Below are positions 37,745-46,144 of a stretch of DNA of 60,957 nt, piece by piece. Position 1 is the stretch's first letter. Each line of letters opens with the position of its first letter. Below the pieces are notes generated by a model. It was not told where the DNA came from and made no database searches. It saw nothing but the letters and a program-made list of their open reading frames with translations. Both the position numbers and the translations under genes were made by a program. The stretch is from Coriobacteriia bacterium (GTDB lineage Bacteria > Actinomycetota > Coriobacteriia > Anaerosomatales > JAAXUF01): NCBI GenBank assembly GCA_031292615.1, contig JARLGT010000038.1:1-60957 (forward strand), given 5' to 3'.

Positions 37745-38116
37745 CTAGACAACGGACACGGCGTCCAGCACAAGACGCACCGCATCATCGCGGCGCGCAT
37801 CGACCTGAGCTTGAATCCTATCGGCCTCTGCCTTGGCGTCGGTGCGAAGCGTGTTAGCTTCGGCGTCTGCCTTCGCACGAATCTCGGCGTCCCGGCTGGC
37901 CGCACCGGCACCGCCTTCGCTCTCTGCGATGTTCACGAGCTCAGCGGCCTTCTTGCGAGCGGTGGCGATAATCTCGTCAGCCTCACGCTTGGCGGCCAGA
38001 ACCTGGCCCGAGATCTCCAGTTCCTTCTCGCGAATGAGGTGCAACGGAGTGTTCGCATCCGATGCGATCGTCTCCTGGTGCAGCCGAATCTCTTCGACGA
38101 CCTTACTGTCGTCCAC
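37745..38116 (-). CDS. atpH: V/A-type ATPase subunit H (G-like peripheral stalk)
   Basis: A 123 aa coiled-coil protein, first gene of the ATPase operon. The heptad-rich sequence EKELEISGQVLAAKREADEIIATARKKAAELV and the Ala/Arg/Glu repeats that follow match the stalk subunit that pairs with E. The GTG at 38116 has GAGGGGG six bases upstream and begins DDSKVVEEIRLHQ; longer frames reaching 38260 add a basic, non-helical extension and are rejected. The letter name differs between organisms (H or G); identity is from position and composition. Confidence 0.8.
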   Translation of the reverse strand: MDDSKVVEEIRLHQETIASDANTPLHLIREKELEISGQVLAAKREADEIIATARKKAAELVNIAESEGGAGAASRDAEIRAKADAEANTLRTDAKAEADRIQAQVDARRDDAVRLVLDAVSVV

Positions 38117-38219
38117 AGCAGTCCCCCTCATCATGTAGCGCGTGCGTTGGTGGAAGCGCATAACGCGCCTCGATGGGTGTTTCGCTATCGAGGGGGTGGG
38201 CTCCTGCCGAGATACCGCT

Positions 38220-38240
38220 TCGGAAATGCATCTTTTCCGA
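38220..38240 (-). terminator. Stem-loop downstream of alr
   Basis: TCGGAAA and TTTCCGA form a 7-base stem with a 7-base loop, 48 bases past the alr stop at 38288 and ahead of the ATPase operon. No T-run follows; modest evidence for a terminator. Confidence 0.4.
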
Positions 38241-38287
38241 GAAAGGCGCCCGAATCGCACGAATTGGGGCGAACCACGGGCCGTGAC

Positions 38288-39406
38288 CTACCGGTAGAGC
38301 CTCTCCATACGCATTCCGAATGCGCATGCTAGCTCGTAGTTGATGGTCCCGGCCTTCTCGGCAAGCGACTCCATGCGGATGCTCTCAGCGCCCTGCGTCC
38401 CGACGATCACGGCCTCGACGCCGCGCTTCGCGTCGATGTCGCGCGGCACCTCGACCATCAGCTGGTCCATGCATACGCGCCCGATCTGCCGGCAGCGCTT
38501 TCCGCCGAGCAGAACGTCCATCTCGTTGGACAGAACGCGGTGAACGCCGTCGGCGTAGCCGAGCGGCAGGGTGGCAACGACGGTAGGAGCCGAGGCGGTC
38601 CACGTGAAGCCGTAGCTGACGCTCTCGCCCATGGCCACGCGTTTGACCAGCGTCGCGCGAGCCTTGACCGACATCGCGGGCGCCAGACCGATGACCTTCT
38701 CGGTGGCGTGGCTGGGATGCAGGCCGTAGATCGCAATGCCGCATCGAACCATGTCGTAGTGCGCCTCGGGATACAGGATCGTCGCCGGACTGTTGGCGGC
38801 GTGCACGATTCCAGCATTCACGCCTTCGGTGCGCATCTCGGAGAGTGCCTTCTCGAAGCGCTGTAGCTGACGCGTGACCTCCCAGTCGCCCGCGACATCG
38901 GCGGTAGCGAGGTGCGTGAAAGTACCCTCCAGCCTCAGACCGGGAAAGTCGGCGAGGTTGCGAGCGAACGGCGCGGCGTCCTCGGAATGGATGCCGATGC
39001 GATTCATTCCCGAGTCGATCTTGAGGTGGAACGGCGCCTCGATGTCGCGCGCGGCGGCACACTTGCCCAGCGCGACCGCGAACTCTCGCGTAGTGACCGT
39101 CGGGACGATCTGGCGCTCGAGCAGCGTGGGGATCGCAGCCTCGGGTGGCTCGGAGAGCAGCTGCACCGGTGCCGAAATGCCCGCGTCTCGCAGCTCGACG
39201 GCCTCCGCGACGGTGGCGACTCCCAGGCAGTCAGCCCCCCCGGCTAGCGCGGCGCGCGCCGCTCGTACCGAGCCGTGACCGTAGCCATCGGCCTTGACGA
39301 CGGCCATGAAGCGCGTGCCCGGCCGAGTCAGCGCCTTGAGCGTCGCCACGTTCCTGGCGATGGCCGCCGTGTCGATCTCGGTCCAGGCCCAACGCATGCT
39401 CGTCAC
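38288..39406 (-). CDS. alr: Alanine racemase
   Basis: PLP enzyme supplying D-alanine for peptidoglycan, 372 aa. The catalytic Lys lies in AVVKADGYGHGSV and the catalytic Tyr in SVSYGFTW; HLKIDSGMNRIG and RCGIAIYGLHPS are the usual barrel blocks; CMDQLMVEVP lies in the C-terminal domain. I used GTG 39406, which overlaps the CBS-protein stop by 4 bases and has GGGAG seven bases upstream; ATG 39397 is the alternative. Last gene of the glmS-acpS-nnrD-CBS-alr cluster. Confidence 0.95.
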   Translation of the reverse strand: MTSMRWAWTEIDTAAIARNVATLKALTRPGTRFMAVVKADGYGHGSVRAARAALAGGADCLGVATVAEAVELRDAGISAPVQLLSEPPEAAIPTLLERQIVPTVTTREFAVALGKCAAARDIEAPFHLKIDSGMNRIGIHSEDAAPFARNLADFPGLRLEGTFTHLATADVAGDWEVTRQLQRFEKALSEMRTEGVNAGIVHAANSPATILYPEAHYDMVRCGIAIYGLHPSHATEKVIGLAPAMSVKARATLVKRVAMGESVSYGFTWTASAPTVVATLPLGYADGVHRVLSNEMDVLLGGKRCRQIGRVCMDQLMVEVPRDIDAKRGVEAVIVGTQGAESIRMESLAEKAGTINYELACAFGMRMERLYR

Positions 39407-39870
39407 TGCTCGGCTCCCGCAATCATCGAGCGCAACACGTCGGACTTGGTGACGATGCCAACGAGCTTGTCGCCATCGAGTACGGGCAGTCGCGAGACGT
39501 CGCGATCGACCAGAAGCGTTGCGACGTCTTCGACGCTCGAGCTCGCCTGCACCGTGTGTGGCTCGGCGGTCATCACATCGGCGACTGTGGCGGCGACGGC
39601 CTTCTTCAACTCGCGCTCGAAGCGACTCGTCGACGGCGGATACATGATGAAGCCGTCGAGCAGATGGATGTAGGTGGGGTACTCGAGCTTGATGTCCTTC
39701 ATGATGAGGTCGCCCTCGGTCACCAAGCCGGTCAGCTTGCCGCCGTCGACCACGGGTAGCGCGCCGATATGCCGATCGACCATCAGCCGAGCCGCATCGG
39801 TGACGCTCATGGACGAGGGAACCGTCACTGGGTTGGCGGTCATGATGTCGCGCACTGTTTTGTCGACCAT
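39403..39870 (-). CDS. Protein with paired CBS domains
   Basis: A 155 aa protein made almost only of two CBS motifs: VRDIMTANPVTVPSSMSVTDAARLMVDRHIGALPVVDGGKLTGLVTEGDLI (residues about 5-55) and VADVMTAEPHTVQASSSVEDVATLLVDRDVSRLPVLDGDKLVGIVTKSDVL (about 96-150). Between them is an aromatic segment EYPTYIHLLDGFIMYPPSTSRF. Such pairs usually bind adenine nucleotides and act on a partner. The partner is unknown here. GAGGAGG precedes the ATG; it overlaps alr and follows nnrD by 36 bases, so it is in the same unit. Confidence 0.9.
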   Translation of the reverse strand: MVDKTVRDIMTANPVTVPSSMSVTDAARLMVDRHIGALPVVDGGKLTGLVTEGDLIMKDIKLEYPTYIHLLDGFIMYPPSTSRFERELKKAVAATVADVMTAEPHTVQASSSVEDVATLLVDRDVSRLPVLDGDKLVGIVTKSDVLRSMIAGAEQ

Positions 39871-39906
39871 CTTGGGTCCTCCTCGTTCGCGGTGCGAGAC
39901 CTCGTG

Positions 39907-41439
39907 CTACCAGCTGCCGAGCAACTCGGCCGCGGCGACAGGCAGATACTCTGGCACGTCTTCGGACGTAACGCACAGCGGCGTCAGGTCGGCCGCCGCG
40001 GCCTCGCCTGCGCGACCGTGAAGGTATGCGCCGAGTGCGGCTGCGTCGAACGCCGAGAGCCCCTGCGCCAGCAGCCCACCGATCACGCCGGCTAGAACGT
40101 CACCGGTCCCCGCAGTGGCAAGCGCGGGCGATCCCGACGTGTTGATGACCTGTCGACCATCGCCGCTGGTCACGGTACCCGCACCCTTGAGCACGACCAC
40201 CCGTCCGGGTCCCGCAAGCTTCGCTGACGAGGATACCCTATCGGCTTGAACGTCGGCCGCCGTCGTGCCCAGCAGGCGGGCGAGCTCGCCAGGATGGGGG
40301 GTGATGATGGTTGGCTGCCTGCGCCGCTCGACGAGTTCGTGCGCGTCGACCAGCGCGTTGAGTGCGTCCGCGTCGATGACGAGCGGCCTGTCGAGACGCG
40401 ACACTATCTCGCGCGCCGTCGCAGCTGCGCCGTCGGCCATCGTCAGCCCCGGCCCAAGCACCACCGCGTCGAACTCCCGAGCCAGCGCGATCGCCTTGTC
40501 TGCGGCTGCCGAGGAAAACGCGTGCGTGCGGCCCTGTGGCAGCCCCACCACGGGCGCGGCAAGCAGATGGGCCTGTGCGGTCGCCACGACGCCGTCTGGC
40601 ACCGCGAGCGTGACGTAGCCTGCGCCCGACCGCATCGCTCCGCGCGTCGCGAGCACGGCCGCGCCCGGGAACTGCCCCGAGCCGGCGATGACCAGCACGC
40701 GCCCTCGCGCGTTCTTGTGGGTGTCGGCCGCTGGAAGCGGCAGCAGCGCCGCGTACTCCTCGGCGGTCCAGACCTCGGGCGCCTCGGCGAGCTCGGCGAC
40801 GAAACGAGGCTCGATGCCGACGTCGGCGACAACGACCTCGCCAGCGTAGGCGGCGGCCGGGAACAGCAGCAACCCGCACTTGGGAGCGGTGAACGTGACG
40901 GTGCAGTCAGCGCGAATCGCATCGCCGAGAACGGCGCCCTTGTCGGCGTCGATGCCGGTTGGGACATCGACGGCTATCACGTAGGCGCCACTCTCGTTGG
41001 CCGCGCGCACCCAGGAGTCCAGCGGCTCGCGAAGCGCCCCGCTCGAACCGATGCCGAGGAGCGCATCGACGATGACGTCGCCGCCGTGCAGGTCCTCGGC
41101 GCTGAGTGGAGCGGTGGGAACGCGCCAGTGCACCCCGGCGACCATCGCGCCTTTCGCAGCCTCGGCGGCGATTCCCTTCAGGTCGCGTGGATTGCGCGTC
41201 GTGAGCACGCGCACGGCACGCCCCTGCGCGTGCAGATCGTGTGCGGCGATCCAGCCGTCTCCCGCGTTGTTGCCCGAGCCAGCGAGTACGAAGACGGAGC
41301 CGTGCTCGTCGCGCGCGGCGACTTGTGCTGCGACGGCCGCGCCGGCGGCTCGCATCAGCGTGGCGAGCTCGACGCCCTGCTCGGCGACGGCGCGCGCCTC
41401 AACGGCCCGGACCTGCTCGGCGGTGAGTGCTCGGATCAC
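39907..41439 (-). CDS. nnrD: Bifunctional NAD(P)HX epimerase / ADP-dependent dehydratase
   Basis: Repairs hydrated NAD(P)H, 510 aa. The N-terminal epimerase (YjeF-N, about 1-210) has VLAGSGNNAGDGWIAAH, VIVDALLGIGSSG and AVDVPTGIDAD. The C-terminal ribokinase-like dehydratase has LVIAGSGQFPGAAVLATRGAMRSGAGYVTL, ITPHPGELARLLG, and NTSGSPALATAGTGDVLAGVIGGLLAQG, the nucleotide and catalytic loop. I placed the GTG at 41439 because GGAG lies seven bases upstream; the open frame to 41490 adds unlikely residues. Confidence 0.94.
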   Translation of the reverse strand: MIRALTAEQVRAVEARAVAEQGVELATLMRAAGAAVAAQVAARDEHGSVFVLAGSGNNAGDGWIAAHDLHAQGRAVRVLTTRNPRDLKGIAAEAAKGAMVAGVHWRVPTAPLSAEDLHGGDVIVDALLGIGSSGALREPLDSWVRAANESGAYVIAVDVPTGIDADKGAVLGDAIRADCTVTFTAPKCGLLLFPAAAYAGEVVVADVGIEPRFVAELAEAPEVWTAEEYAALLPLPAADTHKNARGRVLVIAGSGQFPGAAVLATRGAMRSGAGYVTLAVPDGVVATAQAHLLAAPVVGLPQGRTHAFSSAAADKAIALAREFDAVVLGPGLTMADGAAATAREIVSRLDRPLVIDADALNALVDAHELVERRRQPTIITPHPGELARLLGTTAADVQADRVSSSAKLAGPGRVVVLKGAGTVTSGDGRQVINTSGSPALATAGTGDVLAGVIGGLLAQGLSAFDAAALGAYLHGRAGEAAAADLTPLCVTSEDVPEYLPVAAAELLGSW

Positions 41440-41499
41440 GGCGCCACTCCTCATCGGCAGAATTGGCGGGGTGGCCCGCATGCGAGCCACCCCGGTTCG

Positions 41500-41988
41500 C
41501 TACTCCGAATCTGTTCCCCTGCTTGGGACGTCGTCAAGCAGCGCGCGCGCTTCCTTGAAGTCGGCGGCGAGCTTGGCCATCGGATCGGGTCGCTCGTCCT
41601 TGCGCGGCCGTGCGCCCTCGGTGATGGCGACGGCTGAAGCCACGGCCGTTGTGTGCGTGAACGAGAGAGAGAGGTGCATCTCGACGATGCCCAGCTCCTC
41701 GGCGCGCTCGGCGGCCTTGCCCAGCAGTCGCGGCACGGGGCGGCCGTTGCTCTCGCGCACGACCTCCACGTCGGTGAAGCGCATGCCTGAGAACCCGGTC
41801 CCCAGCGCCTTGAGCACGGCTTCCTTGGCCGCGAAGCGCAGCGCGTAGTGCACCTCCGGGCGGCTGCGCTTCTCGCAATACGCGCGCTCCTCGGCGGAGA
41901 ACAGCCGTTCCTTCATACGCGGATGACGAGCCAGTGCATCGCGCATCCGATCGATCTCGACGATATCGACGCCCAGTCCGGTGATCAC
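41500..41988 (-). CDS. acpS: Holo-[acyl-carrier-protein] synthase with C-terminal extension
   Basis: Attaches the 4'-phosphopantetheine arm to acyl carrier protein, 162 aa. Signatures: GLGVDIVEIDRM (Mg ligand Asp) and RFAAKEAVLKALGTGFSG (Glu and Lys of the CoA site). The core ends near SFTHTTAVASAVAI at about residue 122. A further ~38 residues, charged and helical (RKDERPDPMAKLAADFKEARALLDD), exceed the usual 120-130 aa. A GTG start lies 4 bases after the glmS stop codon. Confidence 0.93.
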   Translation of the reverse strand: MITGLGVDIVEIDRMRDALARHPRMKERLFSAEERAYCEKRSRPEVHYALRFAAKEAVLKALGTGFSGMRFTDVEVVRESNGRPVPRLLGKAAERAEELGIVEMHLSLSFTHTTAVASAVAITEGARPRKDERPDPMAKLAADFKEARALLDDVPSRGTDSE

Positions 41989-41992
41989 CTGA

Positions 41993-43819
41993 CTACTCCA
42001 CCGTCACAGACTTGGCGAGGTTGCGGGGTTGATCGACGTTGCAGCCCCGCGCTTTGGCGATGTGGTAGCTCAAGAGCTGCAGCGGAACGACCGCCGGAAT
42101 CGCCGAGAGAACCTCGCTGACGGCCGGTATCTGCAGCACGTGCTCGGCGTGCTGGTAGATGTCCTGATCGCCGGCGGTTGCCACCGCGACGATGCTCGCA
42201 CCACGAGCGCGCACCTCCTGGATGTTGCTCACAACCTTCTCGTAGACGCGACCCTGCGTCGCCACGACCACAACCGGCATCTCGTCGGTAATCAGTGCAA
42301 TCGGCCCGTGCTTCATCTCGCCGGCCGGGTACGCCTCGGCGTGGATGTAGGAGATCTCCTTGAGCTTGAGCGCCCCCTCCATGGCCACGGAGACCCCAAA
42401 CCCGCGGCCAAGGAACAGCGTGCTCTTGGCATCGACGAACGCTTCGGCGGCCCCGCCCAGATCTCCGAGGTCCTCGAGGATAGCCTCGACCACGTCGGGG
42501 ATGTGCGAGAGCTCCTCGAACAGCGACGCAACGCGCTCGTCAGACATCGTGCCCTTCGCCTGCGCGAGTTTGAGTGCGAGCACGGTCAGCGCGGCGATCT
42601 GCGCCGTGAACGTCTTGGTCGCGGCGACGCCGATCTCGGGCCCCGCGTGCGTGTAGATGCAGCCGTCCGACTCGCGCGTGACGCGGGACCCGACAACGTT
42701 GGTGACCGCGATGACCTTGGCGCCACGGTCGCGCGCCTCGCGGACTCCAGCCAGCGTGTCGGCCGTCTCACCAGACTGCGTGATGGCGACACACAGCGTC
42801 TCCTCGTCGACGATCGGGTCGCCGTATCGGAACTCGCTGGAGCACTGGACCTCAACCGGGATGCGAGCCCACATCTCGATGAGGTTCTTAGCCGCAATGC
42901 CGGCGTGTAGCGACGTGCCGCACGCGATGATGTAGACGCGGTCTATCGCCGAGACGTCCTCGGGCGTCATCGCCAGCTCGGAAAGTTGGATCTGGCCGTC
43001 GTCGCCCAACCGCCCGCGAAGCGTCTCTCGGATAGCCTTGGGCTGCTCGTTGATCTCCTTGAGCATGAAGTCCTCGTAGCCGCCCTTCTCGGCGGCGTCG
43101 AGGTCCCACTCGACGTGCATCATCTCGGGCACGACGACTGCGCCCTCGCTGTCGGTGACGACCACGCCCTGCGTCGTGACGCTGGCAACATCGCCATCGC
43201 GCAGGGCCATGACCTCGCGCGTGTACTCGAGCACGGCCGGGATGTCGCTTGCGACGATGTTCTCGCCCTCTCCGATACCTATGATCAGCGGCGACTCTTT
43301 GCGCGTCGCGACGACCTCGTTGGGGTCGTCAGCGTGAACAACCGCGAGCGCGAAGCTTCCGTCCAGCTCACAGATCGTGCGCGTGACCGCTGCTACCAGG
43401 TCGCCTTGGTAGTAGCTCTCGATAAGATGCGCGATCACCTCGGTGTCGGTCTCGCTGCGCAGGATGTGGCCGTTGGACGCCAGCTCTTCGCGCAGCTCGG
43501 CGTAGTTCTCGATGATGCCGTTGTGGACCACCGCGATCTTGCCGGTGCAGTCCGTGTGTGGGTGCGCGTTCTCCTCGTTGGGACGCCCGTGCGTCGCCCA
43601 ACGAGTATGCCCGATGCCCAGAGAGCCGGTTACCGGCGAGGCCTCCAGTGCGTTGCGCAGATTGACGAGCTTGCCTACACGGCGCACGACGTTGAGCTGT
43701 GCATTCTCCAGCACGGCGATTCCCGCCGAGTCGTAGCCGCGGTACTCCAGTCGAGCCAGCCCGCCGAGCAGCACGTCGCTCGCTCGGCGTGGGCCGATGT
43801 ATCCGACGATTCCACACAT
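41993..43819 (-). CDS. glmS: Glutamine-fructose-6-phosphate aminotransferase GlmS
   Basis: Makes glucosamine-6-phosphate from fructose-6-phosphate and glutamine, the entry to amino-sugar and peptidoglycan synthesis; 608 aa. The class II amidotransferase begins CGIVGYIGPR, with Cys1 as nucleophile after Met removal; LGIGHTRWATHGRPNEENAHPH follows. Two SIS domains carry ACGTSLHAGIAAKNLIE, TQSGETADTLAG and LGRGFGVSVAMEGALKLKEISYIHAEAYPAGEMKHGPIALI, ending NLAKSVTVE. GGAGGT lies about 10 bases before the ATG. The leader carries a self-cleaving glmS ribozyme, so product feedback on the mRNA is expected. Confidence 0.98.
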   Translation of the reverse strand: MCGIVGYIGPRRASDVLLGGLARLEYRGYDSAGIAVLENAQLNVVRRVGKLVNLRNALEASPVTGSLGIGHTRWATHGRPNEENAHPHTDCTGKIAVVHNGIIENYAELREELASNGHILRSETDTEVIAHLIESYYQGDLVAAVTRTICELDGSFALAVVHADDPNEVVATRKESPLIIGIGEGENIVASDIPAVLEYTREVMALRDGDVASVTTQGVVVTDSEGAVVVPEMMHVEWDLDAAEKGGYEDFMLKEINEQPKAIRETLRGRLGDDGQIQLSELAMTPEDVSAIDRVYIIACGTSLHAGIAAKNLIEMWARIPVEVQCSSEFRYGDPIVDEETLCVAITQSGETADTLAGVREARDRGAKVIAVTNVVGSRVTRESDGCIYTHAGPEIGVAATKTFTAQIAALTVLALKLAQAKGTMSDERVASLFEELSHIPDVVEAILEDLGDLGGAAEAFVDAKSTLFLGRGFGVSVAMEGALKLKEISYIHAEAYPAGEMKHGPIALITDEMPVVVVATQGRVYEKVVSNIQEVRARGASIVAVATAGDQDIYQHAEHVLQIPAVSEVLSAIPAVVPLQLLSYHIAKARGCNVDQPRNLAKSVTVE

Positions 43820-43952
43820 AAGTCTCTAGACCTCCGTGTCGATTAGAGAAGTGACCGGTCAGTCGCGGTCGATATACCGCAGCGAGCCCGCGGCGACGCC
43901 TCGTGCCGAGAGCCGGGGCAGTGTGCCCCTGAGTGTGTGGTGGGAAAACCGG

Positions 43953-44104
43953 TGCGTTGCCGCTTTGTTCCGCGATCGCTCGCGGGCTTTGTCGACAACG
44001 TCACGACCCCGGTTGGGGCCGGAGAGCCATCCGCCGAATGTTTCGATGAGCCCTCTCCTCGTCAACTGGCGCGCGAACTCTCCGCTGCTGCCAGTCCCGG
44101 CGCT
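43953..44104 (-). ncRNA. glmS self-cleaving ribozyme/riboswitch
   Basis: In the leader of glmS the minus strand holds the conserved core of the glmS ribozyme. The cleavage region is TA-GCGCCGGGACTGGC, predicted cut between A44104 and G44103; P2 is ACTGGC paired with GCCAGT. The core follows: TTGACGAGG, AGGGCTCATCGA, TTCGGCGGATGGC and CTCTCCGG. The 3' part has the short P3 CCCC/GGGG, then GTGAC and GACAAAG with an outer pairing GTTG/CAAC. The 5' GCGCC is complementary to the core GGCG. Glucosamine-6-phosphate is the cofactor for cleavage in characterised members, and the 3' fragment is then degraded. About 130 bases separate it from the glmS ATG. A 98-codon open frame over it is a shadow. Confidence 0.93.
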
Positions 44105-44162
44105 ACATGGTGCGATCTTGAGTTCGTAGGCGGCTCCTCCGGTCGACGCTTCCAAGGACCTC

Positions 44163-44171
44163 AGTGTAGCA
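44163..44171 (-). promoter_or_regulatory. Candidate glmS promoter (extended -10)
   Basis: TGCTACACT on the minus strand is an extended -10 (TG-C-TACACT). The -35 region is weak. Transcription would begin near 44156, about 50 bases before the ribozyme cleavage site, which fits glmS leaders. Confidence 0.45.
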
Positions 44172-44268
44172 GGAGGCCTGTGCAGTAACAGTGACGGAGC
44201 CGTGACGAGAGGGCACTAGCGCTCGGCCAGAAGACGCGTGATCCCTGGATGGCTCTCGGCGTGGTGAC

Positions 44269-44298
44269 AGAGCTGCGCCTCGGCGTCCAAGCAGCTCT
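44269..44298 (-). terminator. Stem-loop downstream of glmM
   Basis: AGAGCTGC and GCAGCTCT form a perfect 8-base stem with a 14-base loop, 22 bases past the glmM stop. No T-run follows. It is a candidate terminator between glmM and the glmS leader; the rest of 43820-44319 is the glmS promoter, ribozyme and leader. Confidence 0.4.
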
Positions 44299-44319
44299 CT
44301 GGCGGCATTTCGCCGGGAA

Positions 44320-45654
44320 TCATCCCAGCTCCGACTTCACGATCTCCACGAGACGGTCGACCACGTCGGCGGCGACCTCTTGCTCGCTTGCCTCGGCCAT
44401 CACACGCACGAGCGGCTCGGTGCCCGACGCGCGGACCAGCACGCGCCCAGAGTCGCCGAGTTCGTCCTCGGCCTGCTTGACCGCCTCGGCGAGTACCGCG
44501 CTCGTGGCCAGGCGCGTCTTGTCGGCGACACGGACGTTGACCAGCACCTGCGGGAAGCGGCGCATGACCTGGCGAAGCTCACTTGCAGGCTTGCCGGTGG
44601 CGCGCATCACGTGCGCGAGCTGCAGCGCCGTGACCAGACCGTCGCCGGTGGTGTTGTGCTCAAGGAAGATGATGTGACCCGACTGCTCGCCGCCGAGAAC
44701 CGCACCCGACGTCTGCAGCTGCTCGAGCACGTAGCGGTCGCCCACCTTCGTCTTGATGACGGTGATTCCGCGCTCCTTCATCGCCAGCTCGAATCCGAGG
44801 TTGGCCATGACGGTCGATACCACAGTGTCGAGGGGCAGCTCGCCGGCGTCGTGCATCTGCGCGGCCGTAATCGCCATGATCGCGTCGCCGTCGACCTCGG
44901 CGCCGGTCTCGTCGACCGCCAGGACCCGATCGGCATCGCCGTCGTGCGCGATTCCCAGGTCGGCGCCGGTGGATCTGACGAGTTCGGTGACGGGGCCCAG
45001 ATGTGTCGAGCCACAGCCGACGTTTATGTCCATGCCGGTCCAGTCGCAGTTGATCGCGACGACTTCGGCGCCGAGACGGCGCAGCGTCTCGGGTGTTGCA
45101 ACCGAAGCGGCGCCGTGACCGCAGTCCAGCGCGATCTTCAGGCCCGTGAGGTCGCCGTCGATTGTGGCGACACAGTGCTGGATGTAGCGTTCGACCGCGC
45201 CGTCGATCGGCATGGCAACGCCCACTCCGTCGCCGACGGGGCGCTCCCAGTCGCGCTCGGCCTGTGTGAACGTCTCAATCTCGTCCTCAAGGTCGTCGGG
45301 CAACTTGAAGCCGTCTCGGCTGAAGAACTTGATGCCGTTGTATTCAGGCGCGTTGTGCGACGCCGAGATGACCACGCCGCCATCGGCACCCAGATCGCGC
45401 GTGAGCAGGGCAACCGCCGGCGTCGGGATGATGCCTGCCAGCAACGCGTCAGCGCCCCCGGCACAGATGCCAGCGACCAGCGCGGCCTCGAGCATCTCGC
45501 CGCTGCGTCGCGTGTCGCGACCTACAACGATGCGCCCGCGCCCCTTGTCACCGAGGAAGTGCCCGGCCGCCTCCCCCAGCTTGAAGGCGAGTTCTGGCGT
45601 TAGCTCCGCATTCGCGATGCCGCGCACGCCGTCGGTTCCGAAGAGTCGAGTCAT
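44320..45654 (-). CDS. glmM: Phosphoglucosamine mutase GlmM
   Basis: Converts glucosamine-6-phosphate to glucosamine-1-phosphate, 444 aa. The phosphoserine loop is VVISASHNAPEYNGIKFF, the metal loop DGDADRV, the sugar loop GGEQSGHI, and the C-terminal phosphate loop RASGTEPLVRVMAEA. Start MTRLFGTDGVRGIAN is canonical. TTAGGGGG lies just before the ATG. An intrinsic terminator ends only 16 bases before the start codon, so the gene depends on readthrough from rplM-rpsI or on an unseen promoter. Confidence 0.97.
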   Translation of the reverse strand: MTRLFGTDGVRGIANAELTPELAFKLGEAAGHFLGDKGRGRIVVGRDTRRSGEMLEAALVAGICAGGADALLAGIIPTPAVALLTRDLGADGGVVISASHNAPEYNGIKFFSRDGFKLPDDLEDEIETFTQAERDWERPVGDGVGVAMPIDGAVERYIQHCVATIDGDLTGLKIALDCGHGAASVATPETLRRLGAEVVAINCDWTGMDINVGCGSTHLGPVTELVRSTGADLGIAHDGDADRVLAVDETGAEVDGDAIMAITAAQMHDAGELPLDTVVSTVMANLGFELAMKERGITVIKTKVGDRYVLEQLQTSGAVLGGEQSGHIIFLEHNTTGDGLVTALQLAHVMRATGKPASELRQVMRRFPQVLVNVRVADKTRLATSAVLAEAVKQAEDELGDSGRVLVRASGTEPLVRVMAEASEQEVAADVVDRLVEIVKSELG

Positions 45655-45670
45655 CCGTGTGCCCCCTAAG

Positions 45671-45712
45671 AGAAGAAAACGAGGCCCGCCGCAACAGTGT
45701 GCGACGAGCCCC
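45671..45712 (-). terminator. Intrinsic terminator between rpsI and glmM
   Basis: On the minus strand a 13-pair stem (GGGGCTCGTCGCA with TGCGGCGGGCCTC, several G-U pairs, loop CACTGT) is followed by CGTTTTCTTCTC, a clear T-tract. It begins 30 bases past the rpsI stop and ends just before the glmM ribosome site. It is the most classic intrinsic terminator in the window. Confidence 0.75.
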
Positions 45713-45742
45713 GTCCAAATGCGATGGTGCGGTCTGCCGCGC

Positions 45743-46141
45743 CTAGCGCTTGGAGAACTGCGGCTTCTTGCGGGCCTTCTTCAGACCGTACTTCTTGCGC
45801 TCGACCATACGTGGGTCGCGACGCAGATAGCCGGCACGCTTGAGCTCGGGACGATACTCGTCGCCGGCCTGCAGGAGTGCACGAGCGATACCGTGACGCA
45901 GCGCGCCGGCCTGGCCGGACGTGCCGCCGCCGTGGCACTGGGCGATGACGTCAAAGCGACCGGTGGTCTCGGTCACCTTGAACGGCGTCTCGGCGAAGTT
46001 GACGAGGGCCTGACGGCCGAAGAACTCGAGGCCGGTCTTCTTGTTGACGGTCATCAGTCCGGTGCCGGGGACCAGTCGCACGCGGGCGACCGAGGTCTTG
46101 CGGCGACCAGTGCCGTAGTAGACAGCTTTGTTCTCAGCCAT
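45743..46141 (-). CDS. rpsI: Ribosomal protein S9
   Basis: Small-subunit protein S9, 132 aa, whose C-terminal tail reaches the P-site tRNA. It starts [19 protein letters not shown], has [19 protein letters not shown], and ends in the essential basic tail [12 protein letters not shown]. It is 3 bases after rplM, the universal L13-S9 pair, and is followed by an intrinsic terminator. Confidence 0.98.
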   Translation of the reverse strand: MAENKAVYYGTGRRKTSVARVRLVPGTGLMTVNKKTGLEFFGRQALVNFAETPFKVTETTGRFDVIAQCHGGGTSGQAGALRHGIARALLQAGDEYRPELKRAGYLRRDPRMVERKKYGLKKARKKPQFSKR

Positions 46142-46144
46142 GCC

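Noticed and set aside
39407-39976. Extension of the alanine racemase frame upstream to 39976
   Set aside because: Arg-rich shadow of the CBS-protein gene.
43859-44155. 98-codon minus-strand ORF upstream of glmS
   Set aside because: It lies exactly over the glmS ribozyme and its sequence is explained by the conserved RNA; no ribosome site and no protein-like composition.
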